This document shows positions 9,048 to 16,950 of a stretch of DNA of 64,000 nucleotides, one piece after another. The position numbers were made by a program, and so were the translations under genes. The stretch is from positions 124,001 to 188,000 of the forward strand of contig NZ_JFYV01000045.1 of NCBI RefSeq assembly GCF_000632225.1, written 5' to 3'. The stretch is from Sphingomonas sp. RIT328 (GTDB lineage Bacteria; Pseudomonadota; Alphaproteobacteria; Sphingomonadales; Sphingomonadaceae). The notes below the pieces were generated by a model. It saw nothing but the letters and a program-made list of their open reading frames with translations. It made no database searches and was not told the origin of the DNA. Numbering within the stretch: position 1 is the stretch's first letter; each line of letters starts with the position of its first letter.

Positions 9048-9578
9048 TTGACCGATCATGATCAAGTCGAGCCAGGCGTCAGCACCGTAGAACTCGCAAC
9101 CGAATTGACTGTCGCATGGCTTAGCAACTCCAATAATCGGGTCAGCGCTGATGACGTTCCCGCCTTTCTGGCCAAGATGCATGAGACGGTGAACGGGTTG
9201 ACGGCGGGTGGCGCCACGGGCGGTGAAGCCGAACCGGCGCAAGAATACACGCCCGCGACGACGGTCCGCAAGTCGCTCGCTTCGCGCGATCACATCATCT
9301 CGATGATCGACGGCAAGCCCTACAAGACCCTGCGGCGCCACCTCGCGACTAACGGCATGACCCCTGACGAATACCGCAGCCGCTACGGCCTCAAGGCTGA
9401 CTACCCCATCGTCGCTCCGGCATACTCGGAAAGCCGTAGTGCGATGGCCAAGACGATCGGGCTGGGCCGTAAGCCGAAGCAGACCAATGCCGCGAGGGGC
9501 GATGGAAAGGCCAAGGCAACGAAGGGGAGCAGCGCCAAGGCGGCGGCCAAGGCTCACCTCGGCGGCAACGAGGACTAA
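9048..9578 (+). CDS. MucR/Ros family transcriptional regulator without the zinc-binding cysteines
   Basis: A 176-residue protein of the MucR/Ros family, recognised by the C-terminal core KTLRRHLATNGMTPDEYRSR, then YPIVAPAYSESRS and AKTIGLGRKP. These global regulators of alphaproteobacteria silence AT-rich promoters. In Ros the zinc finger uses Cys-x2-Cys; here the equivalent stretch reads HIISMIDGKPYK, so both cysteines are replaced (Ser and Asp). Metal-free Ros homologues are known from Mesorhizobium loti, so this need not abolish folding. The TTG at 9048 is chosen because AAAGGAG sits 7 bases before it. The tail is Lys/Ala-rich (KAKATKGSSAKAAAKAH), a probable extra DNA-contacting arm. A hairpin terminator lies about 180 bases downstream. 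Confidence 0.88.
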   Translation: MTDHDQVEPGVSTVELATELTVAWLSNSNNRVSADDVPAFLAKMHETVNGLTAGGATGGEAEPAQEYTPATTVRKSLASRDHIISMIDGKPYKTLRRHLATNGMTPDEYRSRYGLKADYPIVAPAYSESRSAMAKTIGLGRKPKQTNAARGDGKAKATKGSSAKAAAKAHLGGNED

Positions 9579-9759
9579 CCTCCTGCGTCGGGTTCGTGGG
9601 GCTCCGGAGCTTCTGCCGCGTTGAGCGCAGGTGATCATGAGGGAGTGGCGCTGCCATGCGCGCTCGCGAGATGTTCGAAGCACCTCCGAAGCTCCGCTCA
9701 TGCAAGCCTTGCGGAATATGATGGAATAACGAGCGCCGGCTTGACCTATGGCCAGGATG

Positions 9760-9787
9760 GGGGATCGGCGAAGGCCGATCCCCTTTT
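9760..9787 (+). terminator. Rho-independent terminator
   Basis: A perfect 10-bp stem (GGGGATCGGC at 9760-9769, GCCGATCCCC at 9774-9783) with a 4-base GAAG loop is followed directly by TTTT. It lies about 180 bases after the MucR/Ros stop codon on the same strand and is the clearest intrinsic terminator seen in the window. Confidence 0.8.
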
Positions 9788-9793
9788 GAGGCG

Positions 9794-10030
9794 CCAGAGC
9801 CAACCTGGGGTGCGCTCACTCGGGATGTCGAGATGACGTTGGCCGACACGTTGCAGACCGAGCCGTGGCAGACCGAGGCCGGCATCGGCAATTGCCACTA
9901 TGATCGTCAGCTGCTGACCGACCACGCCTGTTGCTAGCCCGCGATGATGATCCCGCTGTTCATCGATATCGTCGGCAAGAACGGCAATCTGCTGCTCAGC
10001 ATCCCATTATCAGGTCGTGGAGCGCACGAC
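9794..10030 (+). pseudogene. Alpha-L-fucosidase (GH29) remnant
   Basis: One reading frame carries a recognisable GH29 segment: TRDVEMTLADTLQTEPWQTE, then AGIGNCHYDR and, after an in-frame TAG at 9935-9937, IPLFIDIVGKNGNLLLSIPL. Intact family members read PWQT...IGxWHYDR...DIVSKNGNLLLNIP, with the same order and about the same spacing. Here the Trp of IGxW is Cys, the linking segment is degenerate and neither end of the gene is present. It is a short decayed fragment that cannot encode an enzyme. It suggests that a fucosidase gene once stood here and was lost, in line with the carbohydrate genes to the left. Confidence 0.7.
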
Positions 10031-10078
10031 GCCGACGACGGCCGAGGCCTTCTCACAACGATGCTAAATCGAGAATTG

Positions 10079-10474
10079 TCAGGTGAGGGTGACAGGTTCG
10101 ATTAGATCCCATCGGTTGCCATAGAGGTCCTCGAAGACCGCCACGATGCCATACGGTTGATGGCGGGGCGGCTCGACGAACCGGATGCCTCGCTGGGAGT
10201 AAGCGAGATGGTCACGGGCAAAGTCGTCCGTTTCGAGAAACAGGAACACTCGACCGCCACTCTGATCGCCGATCGCTTCACGTTGCCGGTCACCGACAGC
10301 CCGCGCCAGGAGCAGTCCGCTCGCCGCGCCGTGCGGTGCAACCACCACCCACCGTTTCCCGTCTACCAGCGCTATGTCGTCGCGTAGCTCGAAGCCAAGC
10401 TTTCCGACGAAGAATTCGATGGCGGTGTCATATTCGTCAACGAGGAGGGTGGTCAGGTTCAGGCGCTGCGACAT
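10079..10474 (-). CDS. VOC (glyoxalase/bleomycin-resistance/dioxygenase) superfamily protein
   Basis: A 131-residue protein with the beta-alpha-beta-beta-beta repeat of the vicinal oxygen chelate fold: MSQRLNLTTLLVDEYDTAIEF, FFVGKLGFELRDD, and a second half with GIRFVEPPRHQPYGIVAVFEDLYGN. The C-terminal FEDLYGNRWDLIEP is the usual signature around the last metal-binding Glu. Size matches single-domain VOC proteins that act as dimers. The substrate cannot be told. The ATG at 10474 begins the conserved part; the frame is open far upstream, but that sequence has no family character. Confidence 0.88.
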   Translation of the reverse strand: MSQRLNLTTLLVDEYDTAIEFFVGKLGFELRDDIALVDGKRWVVVAPHGAASGLLLARAVGDRQREAIGDQSGGRVFLFLETDDFARDHLAYSQRGIRFVEPPRHQPYGIVAVFEDLYGNRWDLIEPVTLT

Positions 10475-10632
10475 ACGGTGAAAATACCCTAATCCGGATA
10501 CCGAGCCAACGCCCTGACGTGCGCGCCTGATTGTTATCAGCCAGGGATAGAGTCCGGCTCTTTCATGATGGTTGGTTGAGGTGATGGGAACGTTGATGGG
10601 CGATGTCCCCGACCGCAAGACCATCATGAACA

Positions 10633-10737
10633 GCGATCGCAGCCCTCGACCTGTCCTTGTCGGACGATGAAATCGCAAGGCTGGACGCACCATACATTCT
10701 TCCGTGTAGTGGTCGGCTTCTCTTGATTGGGAGATGA
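10633..10737 (+). pseudogene. Possible C-terminal remnant of an aldo/keto reductase
   Basis: A short frame reads AIAALDLSLSDDEIARLDAPY and then runs to a stop at 10735-10737. This resembles the C-terminal helix region of aldo/keto reductases of the general-stress or YajO-like type (AL...LSxxExxxLxAPY). No matching sequence is found in frame upstream, so at most 35 residues remain. It adds to the impression that 9.6-11.1 kb is a decayed stretch. The match is short and could be chance. Confidence 0.4.
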
Positions 10738-11119
10738 GACCCAAAAGACGACATTCTTTCATTCGTCGTCTTGCGCTGCCCATTTTTGGACATCTGTTCA
10801 TATTCGCCCGCTACCGCGACCGGCGATGGCGGAAATGGCCAGAAGTGGGGCATTTCCAACGTTCGGTTGCGACATTCCGAACGGCAGCTTGTCAGAAGAG
10901 GATCCTCGCTCAGCGCTGCTGCGCGCCTCAGACAGCTCGAAAGGCGGACGCAAACAAGGTCATCGGAACTCAAAGCGCATCTATGTAGATGCGCGTCCGG
11001 CGGAGACCAGGTGCCGTCTATGGAGAGGGGTGAGAACACGTTCTCGACTTCTCCGTCCCATTGGCATAGCCTCTCCTCAGTAGAAGCGTTCCGTACAACC
11101 GCCGACTCAGGGGGGTGAG
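10738..11119. other. Gene-free stretch
   Basis: About 380 bases before the protease gene. All frames that are open here are Arg/Ser-rich and show no family character or ribosome binding site. No repeat or terminator was seen. Confidence 0.5.
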
Positions 11120-11878
11120 ATGGGCGACGACGCCGAGACGGCCGAGATATTCGGCGGACCTTGGACGATACCGACGATGGAGAATGCCGGCGCAGTGCCG
11201 GTGCTCGAAGCCGATCCGCCGAAACGACCGAACGATTTCATCATTATCCCGGGGGCTCCACGCCGCGAGGGGGTCAACGCACCCTCCTCCGCGCCATGGA
11301 AGGGCGTGGTGCTGATGAAGTTCACCTTCAGAGGGAACTTGATCCGGGTTGGGACCGGCTTCTTCATCGATCGGCACGTCCTTCTTACCGTGCGACACAA
11401 CCTCGACCCTGCCAACTTCGACCAAGCCGGATTCTGGCCGGGGTTAGACGCCCAGTCGAACCCCGCCGCACGACCGCTGACGATCAAGGCTAACGCTCGT
11501 CACGACCGGCTCGACCTCGCGGTGCTCATCACCGAGGAGGCGGCGGATTGGCACTTCACCGCCAATGCCGCGCCACCCGCACCGCCCGCCAAAGCGACCC
11601 TTGCCGGCTACGCGATGCCGTATCCGGACGGTACCCCACAGCTCACGCAAGCGTCCGGCGAGGTTGCATACGGCGGCGGCGACCTGCTCGCCTATAGGAT
11701 CAACACGAGGCCTGGCGACAGCGGCGCGCCGGTGTTCGACGCGGGAGGCGGAGTGGCGCTCGGGATCCATAGCGACCCGCCGCTCGGCTCGGCGACAATG
11801 AACGCCGGGATACGCTTCACGGCCGGCGTGGTGGCCGAGATCCACCGTCTGACTGTGCTTGCACAGTCGCACGCATGA
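11120..11878 (+). CDS. Trypsin/V8-like serine protease (S1 family)
   Basis: A 252-residue protein with a readable serine-protease triad: His93 in LLTVRHNLD (after the GTGFFID strand), Asp132 in HDRLDLAVL, and Ser201 in RPGDSGAPVF. The order and spacing fit the chymotrypsin fold of the V8/glutamyl-endopeptidase branch. The catalytic-His context is TVRH rather than TAAHC. No signal peptide is visible; the first 60 residues are Pro-rich and could be a propeptide or a linker. The gene is preceded by GGGGTGAG and is followed after 16 bases by a lipoprotein gene, so the pair is probably one transcript. The substrate is unknown. Confidence 0.85.
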   Translation: MGDDAETAEIFGGPWTIPTMENAGAVPVLEADPPKRPNDFIIIPGAPRREGVNAPSSAPWKGVVLMKFTFRGNLIRVGTGFFIDRHVLLTVRHNLDPANFDQAGFWPGLDAQSNPAARPLTIKANARHDRLDLAVLITEEAADWHFTANAAPPAPPAKATLAGYAMPYPDGTPQLTQASGEVAYGGGDLLAYRINTRPGDSGAPVFDAGGGVALGIHSDPPLGSATMNAGIRFTAGVVAEIHRLTVLAQSHA

Positions 11879-11894
11879 ACAGGGAGACGTCGGA

Positions 11895-13229
11895 ATGAGA
11901 TTTACGATCGCCGCAGTGCTCGCGTCTGCGATTGTTCTCCCTGGATGCACTCAAGGCCTCCCTGGTCTGCGGCCGCTCAGCTACGCCTCCGCCGGCGAGG
12001 CACGGATCTTTCTTTCCGAAGAGGCCTGCGTACACGACGAAAACGGCAAGGAGTTCGCCGGGCTACTAGCGGCGGTGGCCACCACCGCAGCCTCAGTGCT
12101 GCTGGAGAACTTCGGGACCGCGCTCAAGAATGGTGCGGCGGGTGGCGCCCTGCCAACGGTAACGGCGACACGCAACATGACCTTGGAGCCGGGCCGAATT
12201 CCGAGATGCATCACCTTCATCCGCGGATCCTTCGATGCAGGAACGGGGAAGACCCAGAAAGTAGACTGGGAGAGGGCGCTCGGGTTCTCGGCCACGGCAC
12301 AGCCCGAGATGCAGACGCGGCTCGCCAGCCTACATGTTCCCGACTTGTACCGACTCGACCACTTTATCGAATTTAGGCTCGTCGAGGCACCCGAGCGAAG
12401 GGCGCTCACCTACTTTCCCGTCTTTACGCTAGTCGCCAAGTCGCTGGACGGTTCAGCCAAGGGACGGCGCGACCTCTCCATAAACGTGAAGTTTAGTCGG
12501 CCCGGTGCGCAGGATGCCGGTGGGCCGGTCCTGCTCGCCGACCGCAACATCGGCCAGCGCTATGTTCTGAAGGTCGATCCGGGCAGCGGACGCGCCGACT
12601 ACGAGGCGCCCTGGTTCACGTTCCCGAACGGGCTCGTCCCGAAAGAGGTCGTTACCACGGGTGCAGGCGTGGGTACCGATGCCGCGGTCACCGCTACGCT
12701 TCACACCGCCGGAGGTATCACGGCGGGCTCAGGTTTGGGAGGCGCGGGCACGAGCCCGCCGCCTGCGACGAGTTCGCAGCTCGTCGACCCTTACTCCACC
12801 ACCTCCACCGCGATCCCGGTGACGGTGACTGTCACCGTCGTCGAGACCCGACCCACGAACGAGGCGCTCGCCTTCGTCGCGTCGGTCTTCAATGGCGTGC
12901 GCCCCCAGATCAGCTCCGCGCTCGGTCCGATCCTGAGTTCAGACGTCGCGGCGACGGAACAGACGGCCGACCTCATGGCGCAGGGCGAATACGCGACCGC
13001 TCTTGGCGCCGCCAAGACCGCGCTGATCGCCTATTGCGAGACCGCCAGCACCGCCACCGACGCGGCGGGCCGAAGCGAGCGGCTTACGCGTTCCGCGGCG
13101 GCGCGTGCTTCGCAGCTCATGGCCAACTCCGCAGCGATCAAGACCGGCGCTGCCCTGCCCTTCACCTCGATCGTAGTAATCGGCGATGGTACAGTCGACG
13201 CGACAAAGGCCGTCGGGTGCACGGCCTGA
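11895..13229 (+). CDS. Lipoprotein of unknown function
   Basis: A 444-residue protein with a lipoprotein signal (MRFTIAAVLASAIVLPGC; lipobox LPGC with Cys18), so it should be anchored in a membrane facing the periplasm. A hydrophobic Ala-rich segment (GLLAAVATTAASVLLENFG) follows at about residues 55-75. The middle (PVFTLVAKSLDGSAKGRRDLS) looks like a beta-rich domain, and the region around residues 275-320 is Thr/Val-rich with a TVTVTVVETRP run. I do not recognise the family. It lies 16 bases behind the serine protease gene, which suggests that protease and lipoprotein work together, for instance as enzyme and partner or substrate. Confidence 0.75.
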   Translation: MRFTIAAVLASAIVLPGCTQGLPGLRPLSYASAGEARIFLSEEACVHDENGKEFAGLLAAVATTAASVLLENFGTALKNGAAGGALPTVTATRNMTLEPGRIPRCITFIRGSFDAGTGKTQKVDWERALGFSATAQPEMQTRLASLHVPDLYRLDHFIEFRLVEAPERRALTYFPVFTLVAKSLDGSAKGRRDLSINVKFSRPGAQDAGGPVLLADRNIGQRYVLKVDPGSGRADYEAPWFTFPNGLVPKEVVTTGAGVGTDAAVTATLHTAGGITAGSGLGGAGTSPPPATSSQLVDPYSTTSTAIPVTVTVTVVETRPTNEALAFVASVFNGVRPQISSALGPILSSDVAATEQTADLMAQGEYATALGAAKTALIAYCETASTATDAAGRSERLTRSAAARASQLMANSAAIKTGAALPFTSIVVIGDGTVDATKAVGCTA

Positions 13230-13659
13230 CGCTCGTAAACCATTCCGGCGGAACCTCGCGTCGCGGCCGCGCACGGGTCACTAACTCACGAGCAAGGAAC
13301 GTCGGGCGTCATTCAGTCAGCCGAATCGGTCCGGAACCGCGTCGAGCCGCCTGAGGCCCTTCGAACCTTCCGCGTTCCTCGCCCAAACCTCCGACGTCGA
13401 GCAACCTAGAGTGGTCGGCGTCGCGAGTCACACAACCCGCCGAAGTCCGACTCAGATCAAACCTGGTCAGTTATGCGCACCTACACGCCTCCTGAAAGCT
13501 TCCGTTGGTTCAGGTGACATCCTATAGCTGGTCTGGGCCGTTTGCTGACCGGCGGCTTTGTCGGCGGCGATCTCGATACTGAACCTTCAATTGCGGTGAT
13601 TTCAAGCTGCTTAAAGAGGACAGTAGGCAGGCCGCCGCACATCCCGTCGACGAAACCAA
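13230..13659. other. Gene-free stretch
   Basis: About 430 bases after the lipoprotein gene. No frame with family character, no clear terminator and no repeat was seen. Base composition drops in GC toward the right, near the small minus-strand frame. Confidence 0.5.
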
Positions 13660-13956
13660 TCAGAACGTATAGAGAACTATACCTCGTGAGTCCGTCCTTT
13701 GGTGAAACGGTTGACGATCACAGACCATGACGCCTTGAATCGCGTAGAACGCCAGAGAGATGGCGTTAGCGAGGTGAGACAGCTCGTCGTCAGACACATT
13801 GTTGAGGCAGAACTCTATTTCGGTTTGGTCGCGGCGGTTCACGCGGATCGTTCGGAAGCCGCCTCCTTGGAACAGCTTCGCAGCCTCGTCCGCGGTCTCT
13901 GATCGCACCCGAATCCGCGCGCCGATCAGCCTCTTCGATGGTGGTCTGCCCGGCAT
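13660..13956 (-). CDS. Small hypothetical protein
   Basis: A 98-residue frame whose middle (ADEAAKLFQGGGFRTIRVNR, then QTEIEFCLNNVSDDELSHLA) looks like a folded alpha/beta protein with an amphipathic helix, unlike the Arg-rich shadow frames nearby. No family is recognised. There is no strong ribosome binding site and the codon use is A/T-richer than in the neighbours. It could be a real small gene acquired by transfer, or chance. Confidence 0.35.
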   Translation of the reverse strand: MPGRPPSKRLIGARIRVRSETADEAAKLFQGGGFRTIRVNRRDQTEIEFCLNNVSDDELSHLANAISLAFYAIQGVMVCDRQPFHQRTDSRGIVLYTF

Positions 13957-14221
13957 GCATGCCTGTATGAAGGCGGTCTTAAAGCCTGAAAGTGATGACG
14001 TGGACGGAGTGGTCGATGTCGAGGATGGTCTTCTGCAAGGCTGCCGACGATGGACCGAGCTTCCCAGCCGGATCGATCACGCCTCAACGCCTTCCAGCCG
14101 GCCACTCGACCGTCGCCTCCCGGCCCGTGTCGTCCTCCGGGCGCCGTGCTTGGAAAACCGCCGGGCTTCAAGAAGCGGGGACGCGTGGTAGGCTGCGTCG
14201 TCCACGTCCCGGAGCACACGC

Positions 14222-15427
14222 ATGCTCGAAACGCTCACCGTCCTACCCAAGCTGATCGACGCGTTCATCGCCGGCGTCGTGGAGTTCTTCTACCGCTTCG
14301 TGACGGGGGTCCTGCGGATTGATGCGGCGCCCCTCCGCGCCGCCGTGGCGCTGCAGGCGCGTTCGAAGGCGCTGAGCTCTAGGACCATGCTCTTCCTCAG
14401 CGCCTGTGTCTGCAGCGCTGCACGCTTCGTCACTGTCCCGAATCTCGGCCTGCTTCGTCGCGAAGCGGGGATGGGCGCCGTCTTCCCCCTCATCGTGGTC
14501 CTCTACGTGCTGTTCGATCTGGCCAGCCTCGCCGCCGCGCAGATCCTGGGTGGTCCTGCGAGCAGCCGGCGTGCCGCGAGATCGCTGATGCGCTACGGCT
14601 TCGCCGCATCGCTCGTCTCGACAGGCCTCGTCGCCCTCGTCCTCCAGTGCTTCATCGTTGCGGGCATGATCGACCTGCAGGCGTTCCGCGACTTCGCCGA
14701 ACGCCGGGGGGCGATCGGCATCGTGGCCCTCGTCGCGGGAATGGTCCTGGTGGCGTGCGCGAGCTGGTATCAACCCGCGGTGATCGCGATGTCCCTTTCG
14801 GATCGTCGACGGACATCGACTGGGCGCAAGCGGGGCATCGCCATCGGCACGGGGCTGTCCGCCATCGCCTTCTGCTACCTGCTCTACGGCCTGCAGATCG
14901 CATCCGCCCGCGTGGACGGGACGCTGGGCGGCAGGATATCGGCTCGGAACCTCGTCTGCGAGATGGATGACGGCGCCGTCCGGGTGATCGGAGCGATCTT
15001 CAACGAAAGGATCAATCCCGCCGCGTTCTCCAGACGCTCGCTCTGGCTACGCATCGCACCGGAGTTCGCCCGCGGCAGCCGAGCCTCGGAGGCGATGAAG
15101 GTCGGTCACTTCGACGTCGCGCTGCGGAAGCTGGACGGCGACGTGCTGCTGCTGAAACCCGGCGAAGCGGCCGTGTTCAAGGCGCAGACCACGCTGGATC
15201 CGGCCCGTGCGAACCGTATCGGCCGGAGGACGGGGGCCGCGGCCTGCATGCTGACGCCTCGCAGGTTCGACATGCCGGACCTGTTCGACTCCGCGATCGC
15301 CGAGATGGACATCCTTCCGCCGAGCGAGGATGCGGAGCCGGCCTTCTACGGCGAGGTGCCGCGTTACGATCCACGCCGCGGGGCGATGCCGCGACTCGAT
15401 CGGCGCCGCCGATCGGAGACGCCATGA
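14222..15427 (+). CDS. Unknown integral membrane protein
   Basis: A 401-residue protein. Hydrophobic segments are visible at about residues 55-70 (FLSACVCSAARFV), 88-108 (VFPLIVVLYVLFDLASLAAAQ), 128-150 (FAASLVSTGLVALVLQCFIVAG), 165-185 (IGIVALVAGMVLVACASW) and 208-225 (IGTGLSAIAFCYLLYGL). A soluble C-terminal half of about 170 residues follows, containing a SLWLRIAPEFARGSR segment. The layout of a multi-pass N-terminal part and a beta-rich tail resembles Yip1/DUF-type membrane proteins, but I cannot name a family. It stands alone between gene-poor stretches; its start at 14222 is the first ATG of the conserved-looking part. Confidence 0.65.
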   Translation: MLETLTVLPKLIDAFIAGVVEFFYRFVTGVLRIDAAPLRAAVALQARSKALSSRTMLFLSACVCSAARFVTVPNLGLLRREAGMGAVFPLIVVLYVLFDLASLAAAQILGGPASSRRAARSLMRYGFAASLVSTGLVALVLQCFIVAGMIDLQAFRDFAERRGAIGIVALVAGMVLVACASWYQPAVIAMSLSDRRRTSTGRKRGIAIGTGLSAIAFCYLLYGLQIASARVDGTLGGRISARNLVCEMDDGAVRVIGAIFNERINPAAFSRRSLWLRIAPEFARGSRASEAMKVGHFDVALRKLDGDVLLLKPGEAAVFKAQTTLDPARANRIGRRTGAAACMLTPRRFDMPDLFDSAIAEMDILPPSEDAEPAFYGEVPRYDPRRGAMPRLDRRRRSETP

Positions 15428-15441
15428 CCGCGTCGCCCCCC

Positions 15442-15746
15442 TCACCGCTCGAGATCCTCTATCGTCAGTAGCTGCAGCCCGCCCACCATCCGCCCGCCTG
15501 ACGGCTCGAACACGGGGTCGACCGCCAGCCGCATGCCCGAGGCAACGACGTACCGCATGGAGGCGTCGAGTCCTCGTCCGTCAGCAGCGATACGGTCTCG
15601 TAGGCCGCCACTTGGACTCCCGCCTCTCGACAGTTGGTCACCTTCCTCGCTAGGCTTAGGGGGTCGGTGCTCGCGAGGACGAAGGCGTCGTCGCCGATCC
15701 ACGTGCCATCCTGCGCATCCCGAATTACGATCACGGGCGCATCCAC
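15442..15746 (-). pseudogene. Small unknown gene with an apparent frameshift
   Basis: Two adjoining frames on the minus strand read as halves of one protein of about 100 residues. The first runs from ATG at 15746 (MDAPVIVIRDAQDGTWIGDD to AAYETVSLLTDE). The second, in another frame, continues as LDASMRYVVASGMRLAVDPV to LLTIEDLER and stops at 15442. The switch falls near 15567-15575, in a GAGGACTCGACG context, and a single-base change would join them. Each half looks protein-like and each frame is poor beyond the switch. Either the gene is inactivated, the sequence has an error, or the frame is shifted during translation. The family is unknown. Confidence 0.5.
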
Positions 15747-15973
15747 GATACCTTAATGAAGGGGGTTCGGACCACGAAGATGCGATCACCTCGAACTCCG
15801 TAGGCTTGAGCGGCACGTTCAAGCTTCTGTGCGGCGCCATGATCAACTCCAGGCGTTCGTGCCGCCGTCCGCCGATCGATCGTCGTGGCGGAGCAGGGCC
15901 CACTTTTTTTTCGAGCGGGTCATCCTACTCACCGGACAGGTGTGGCTCAGATCGCGCAGATCGCAATCCGGCG

Positions 15974-16834
15974 CTAACGCTCGAGCGAGGCGACGTGCTC
16001 CACGACCGACGCTATGAAGGCCCGGAGGCGATTCAGACGCCTCAGGTCGCGATGATATCCCATCCAGATGTGCCGCATCGGCGGTTCGGTCGGGGTCTCC
16101 AGTCGCCGCAGATCCATCATTCCGTCTCCGACGACCCGAGGAAGCGCGGCGATGCCGATTCCATGCGCGCAGGCGCGGCTCTGCACGTTGCGGTTGTTCG
16201 ATCGCATCACCGGGGTGGCGTTGGGGAAGACGGACTGAAGCCATTCTATGTCGGGGAACCTTCCGGTCGAAGTGTCATGGGTGATCAGTCGGAAACCCGA
16301 GCCGTCTCCGGCGATCGGTTCGGGCGCGCCTGCCGCGACGTAGGCGGCATAGGGCAGGTCGGCCAGACGTCGCTGTACGATGTCCGACCCGTCGAACGGC
16401 ACGATCCTGAACGCGACGTCGGCCTCGCGCTGCGCGAGGTTGAATAGGCGCGTGCCCGTCAGGATCTCTATCTCGACGTGGGGATAGGCCTCGGCGAACC
16501 GAGCCATCGCGGGTGGCAGCACGTAGGCGCCGAACCAATCGGCCGAGGACACGCGCAGACGTCCTTCCAGGCGCTGCTCCTCTCCGGCCAGCCGACGCTG
16601 CATAGACAACGCCCCCTCCTCCATCTGCTCGGCGAGCGACAGCACCGCGGAGCCTTCCTCGGTGAGGACGAGGCCTTCCGCCGTCCGCTGGAACAGCGTC
16701 TGGCCGGTCGCACCCTCCAATGCACGAAGCCGCCTCGCTATCGTCGGATGGCTCACTCCTAGCGCTCGGGACGCGGCCCCGAGCGAGCCTGCCCGCGCCG
16801 CGGCGAGGAAGATCCTGACGTCGCTCCATTCCAT
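15974..16834 (-). CDS. LysR family transcriptional regulator
   Basis: A 286-residue regulator. The N-terminal winged helix-turn-helix is plain: MEWSDVRIFLAAARAGSLGA, then ALGVSHPTIARRLRALE at about residues 22-38. A linker helix and the two-lobed effector domain follow (RLRVSSADWFGAYVLPP, READVAFRIVPFD). The ATG at 16834 starts the typical LysR beginning. It is divergent from the operon at 16951-20959 with 116 bases between, the classical arrangement in which a LysR protein controls the neighbouring operon and itself. The effector is unknown. Confidence 0.92.
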   Translation of the reverse strand: MEWSDVRIFLAAARAGSLGAASRALGVSHPTIARRLRALEGATGQTLFQRTAEGLVLTEEGSAVLSLAEQMEEGALSMQRRLAGEEQRLEGRLRVSSADWFGAYVLPPAMARFAEAYPHVEIEILTGTRLFNLAQREADVAFRIVPFDGSDIVQRRLADLPYAAYVAAGAPEPIAGDGSGFRLITHDTSTGRFPDIEWLQSVFPNATPVMRSNNRNVQSRACAHGIGIAALPRVVGDGMMDLRRLETPTEPPMRHIWMGYHRDLRRLNRLRAFIASVVEHVASLER

Positions 16835-16950
16835 ACCCGACCCCTTACGATTACGTTTGGAAGGAGGACACAATAGTCAGTACCCTGACGTTTTGGAAAG
16901 GCCTAGCGCGTGTCATCGGGCGTCGACGTCGCGACCCGGGGAGAACTTGC

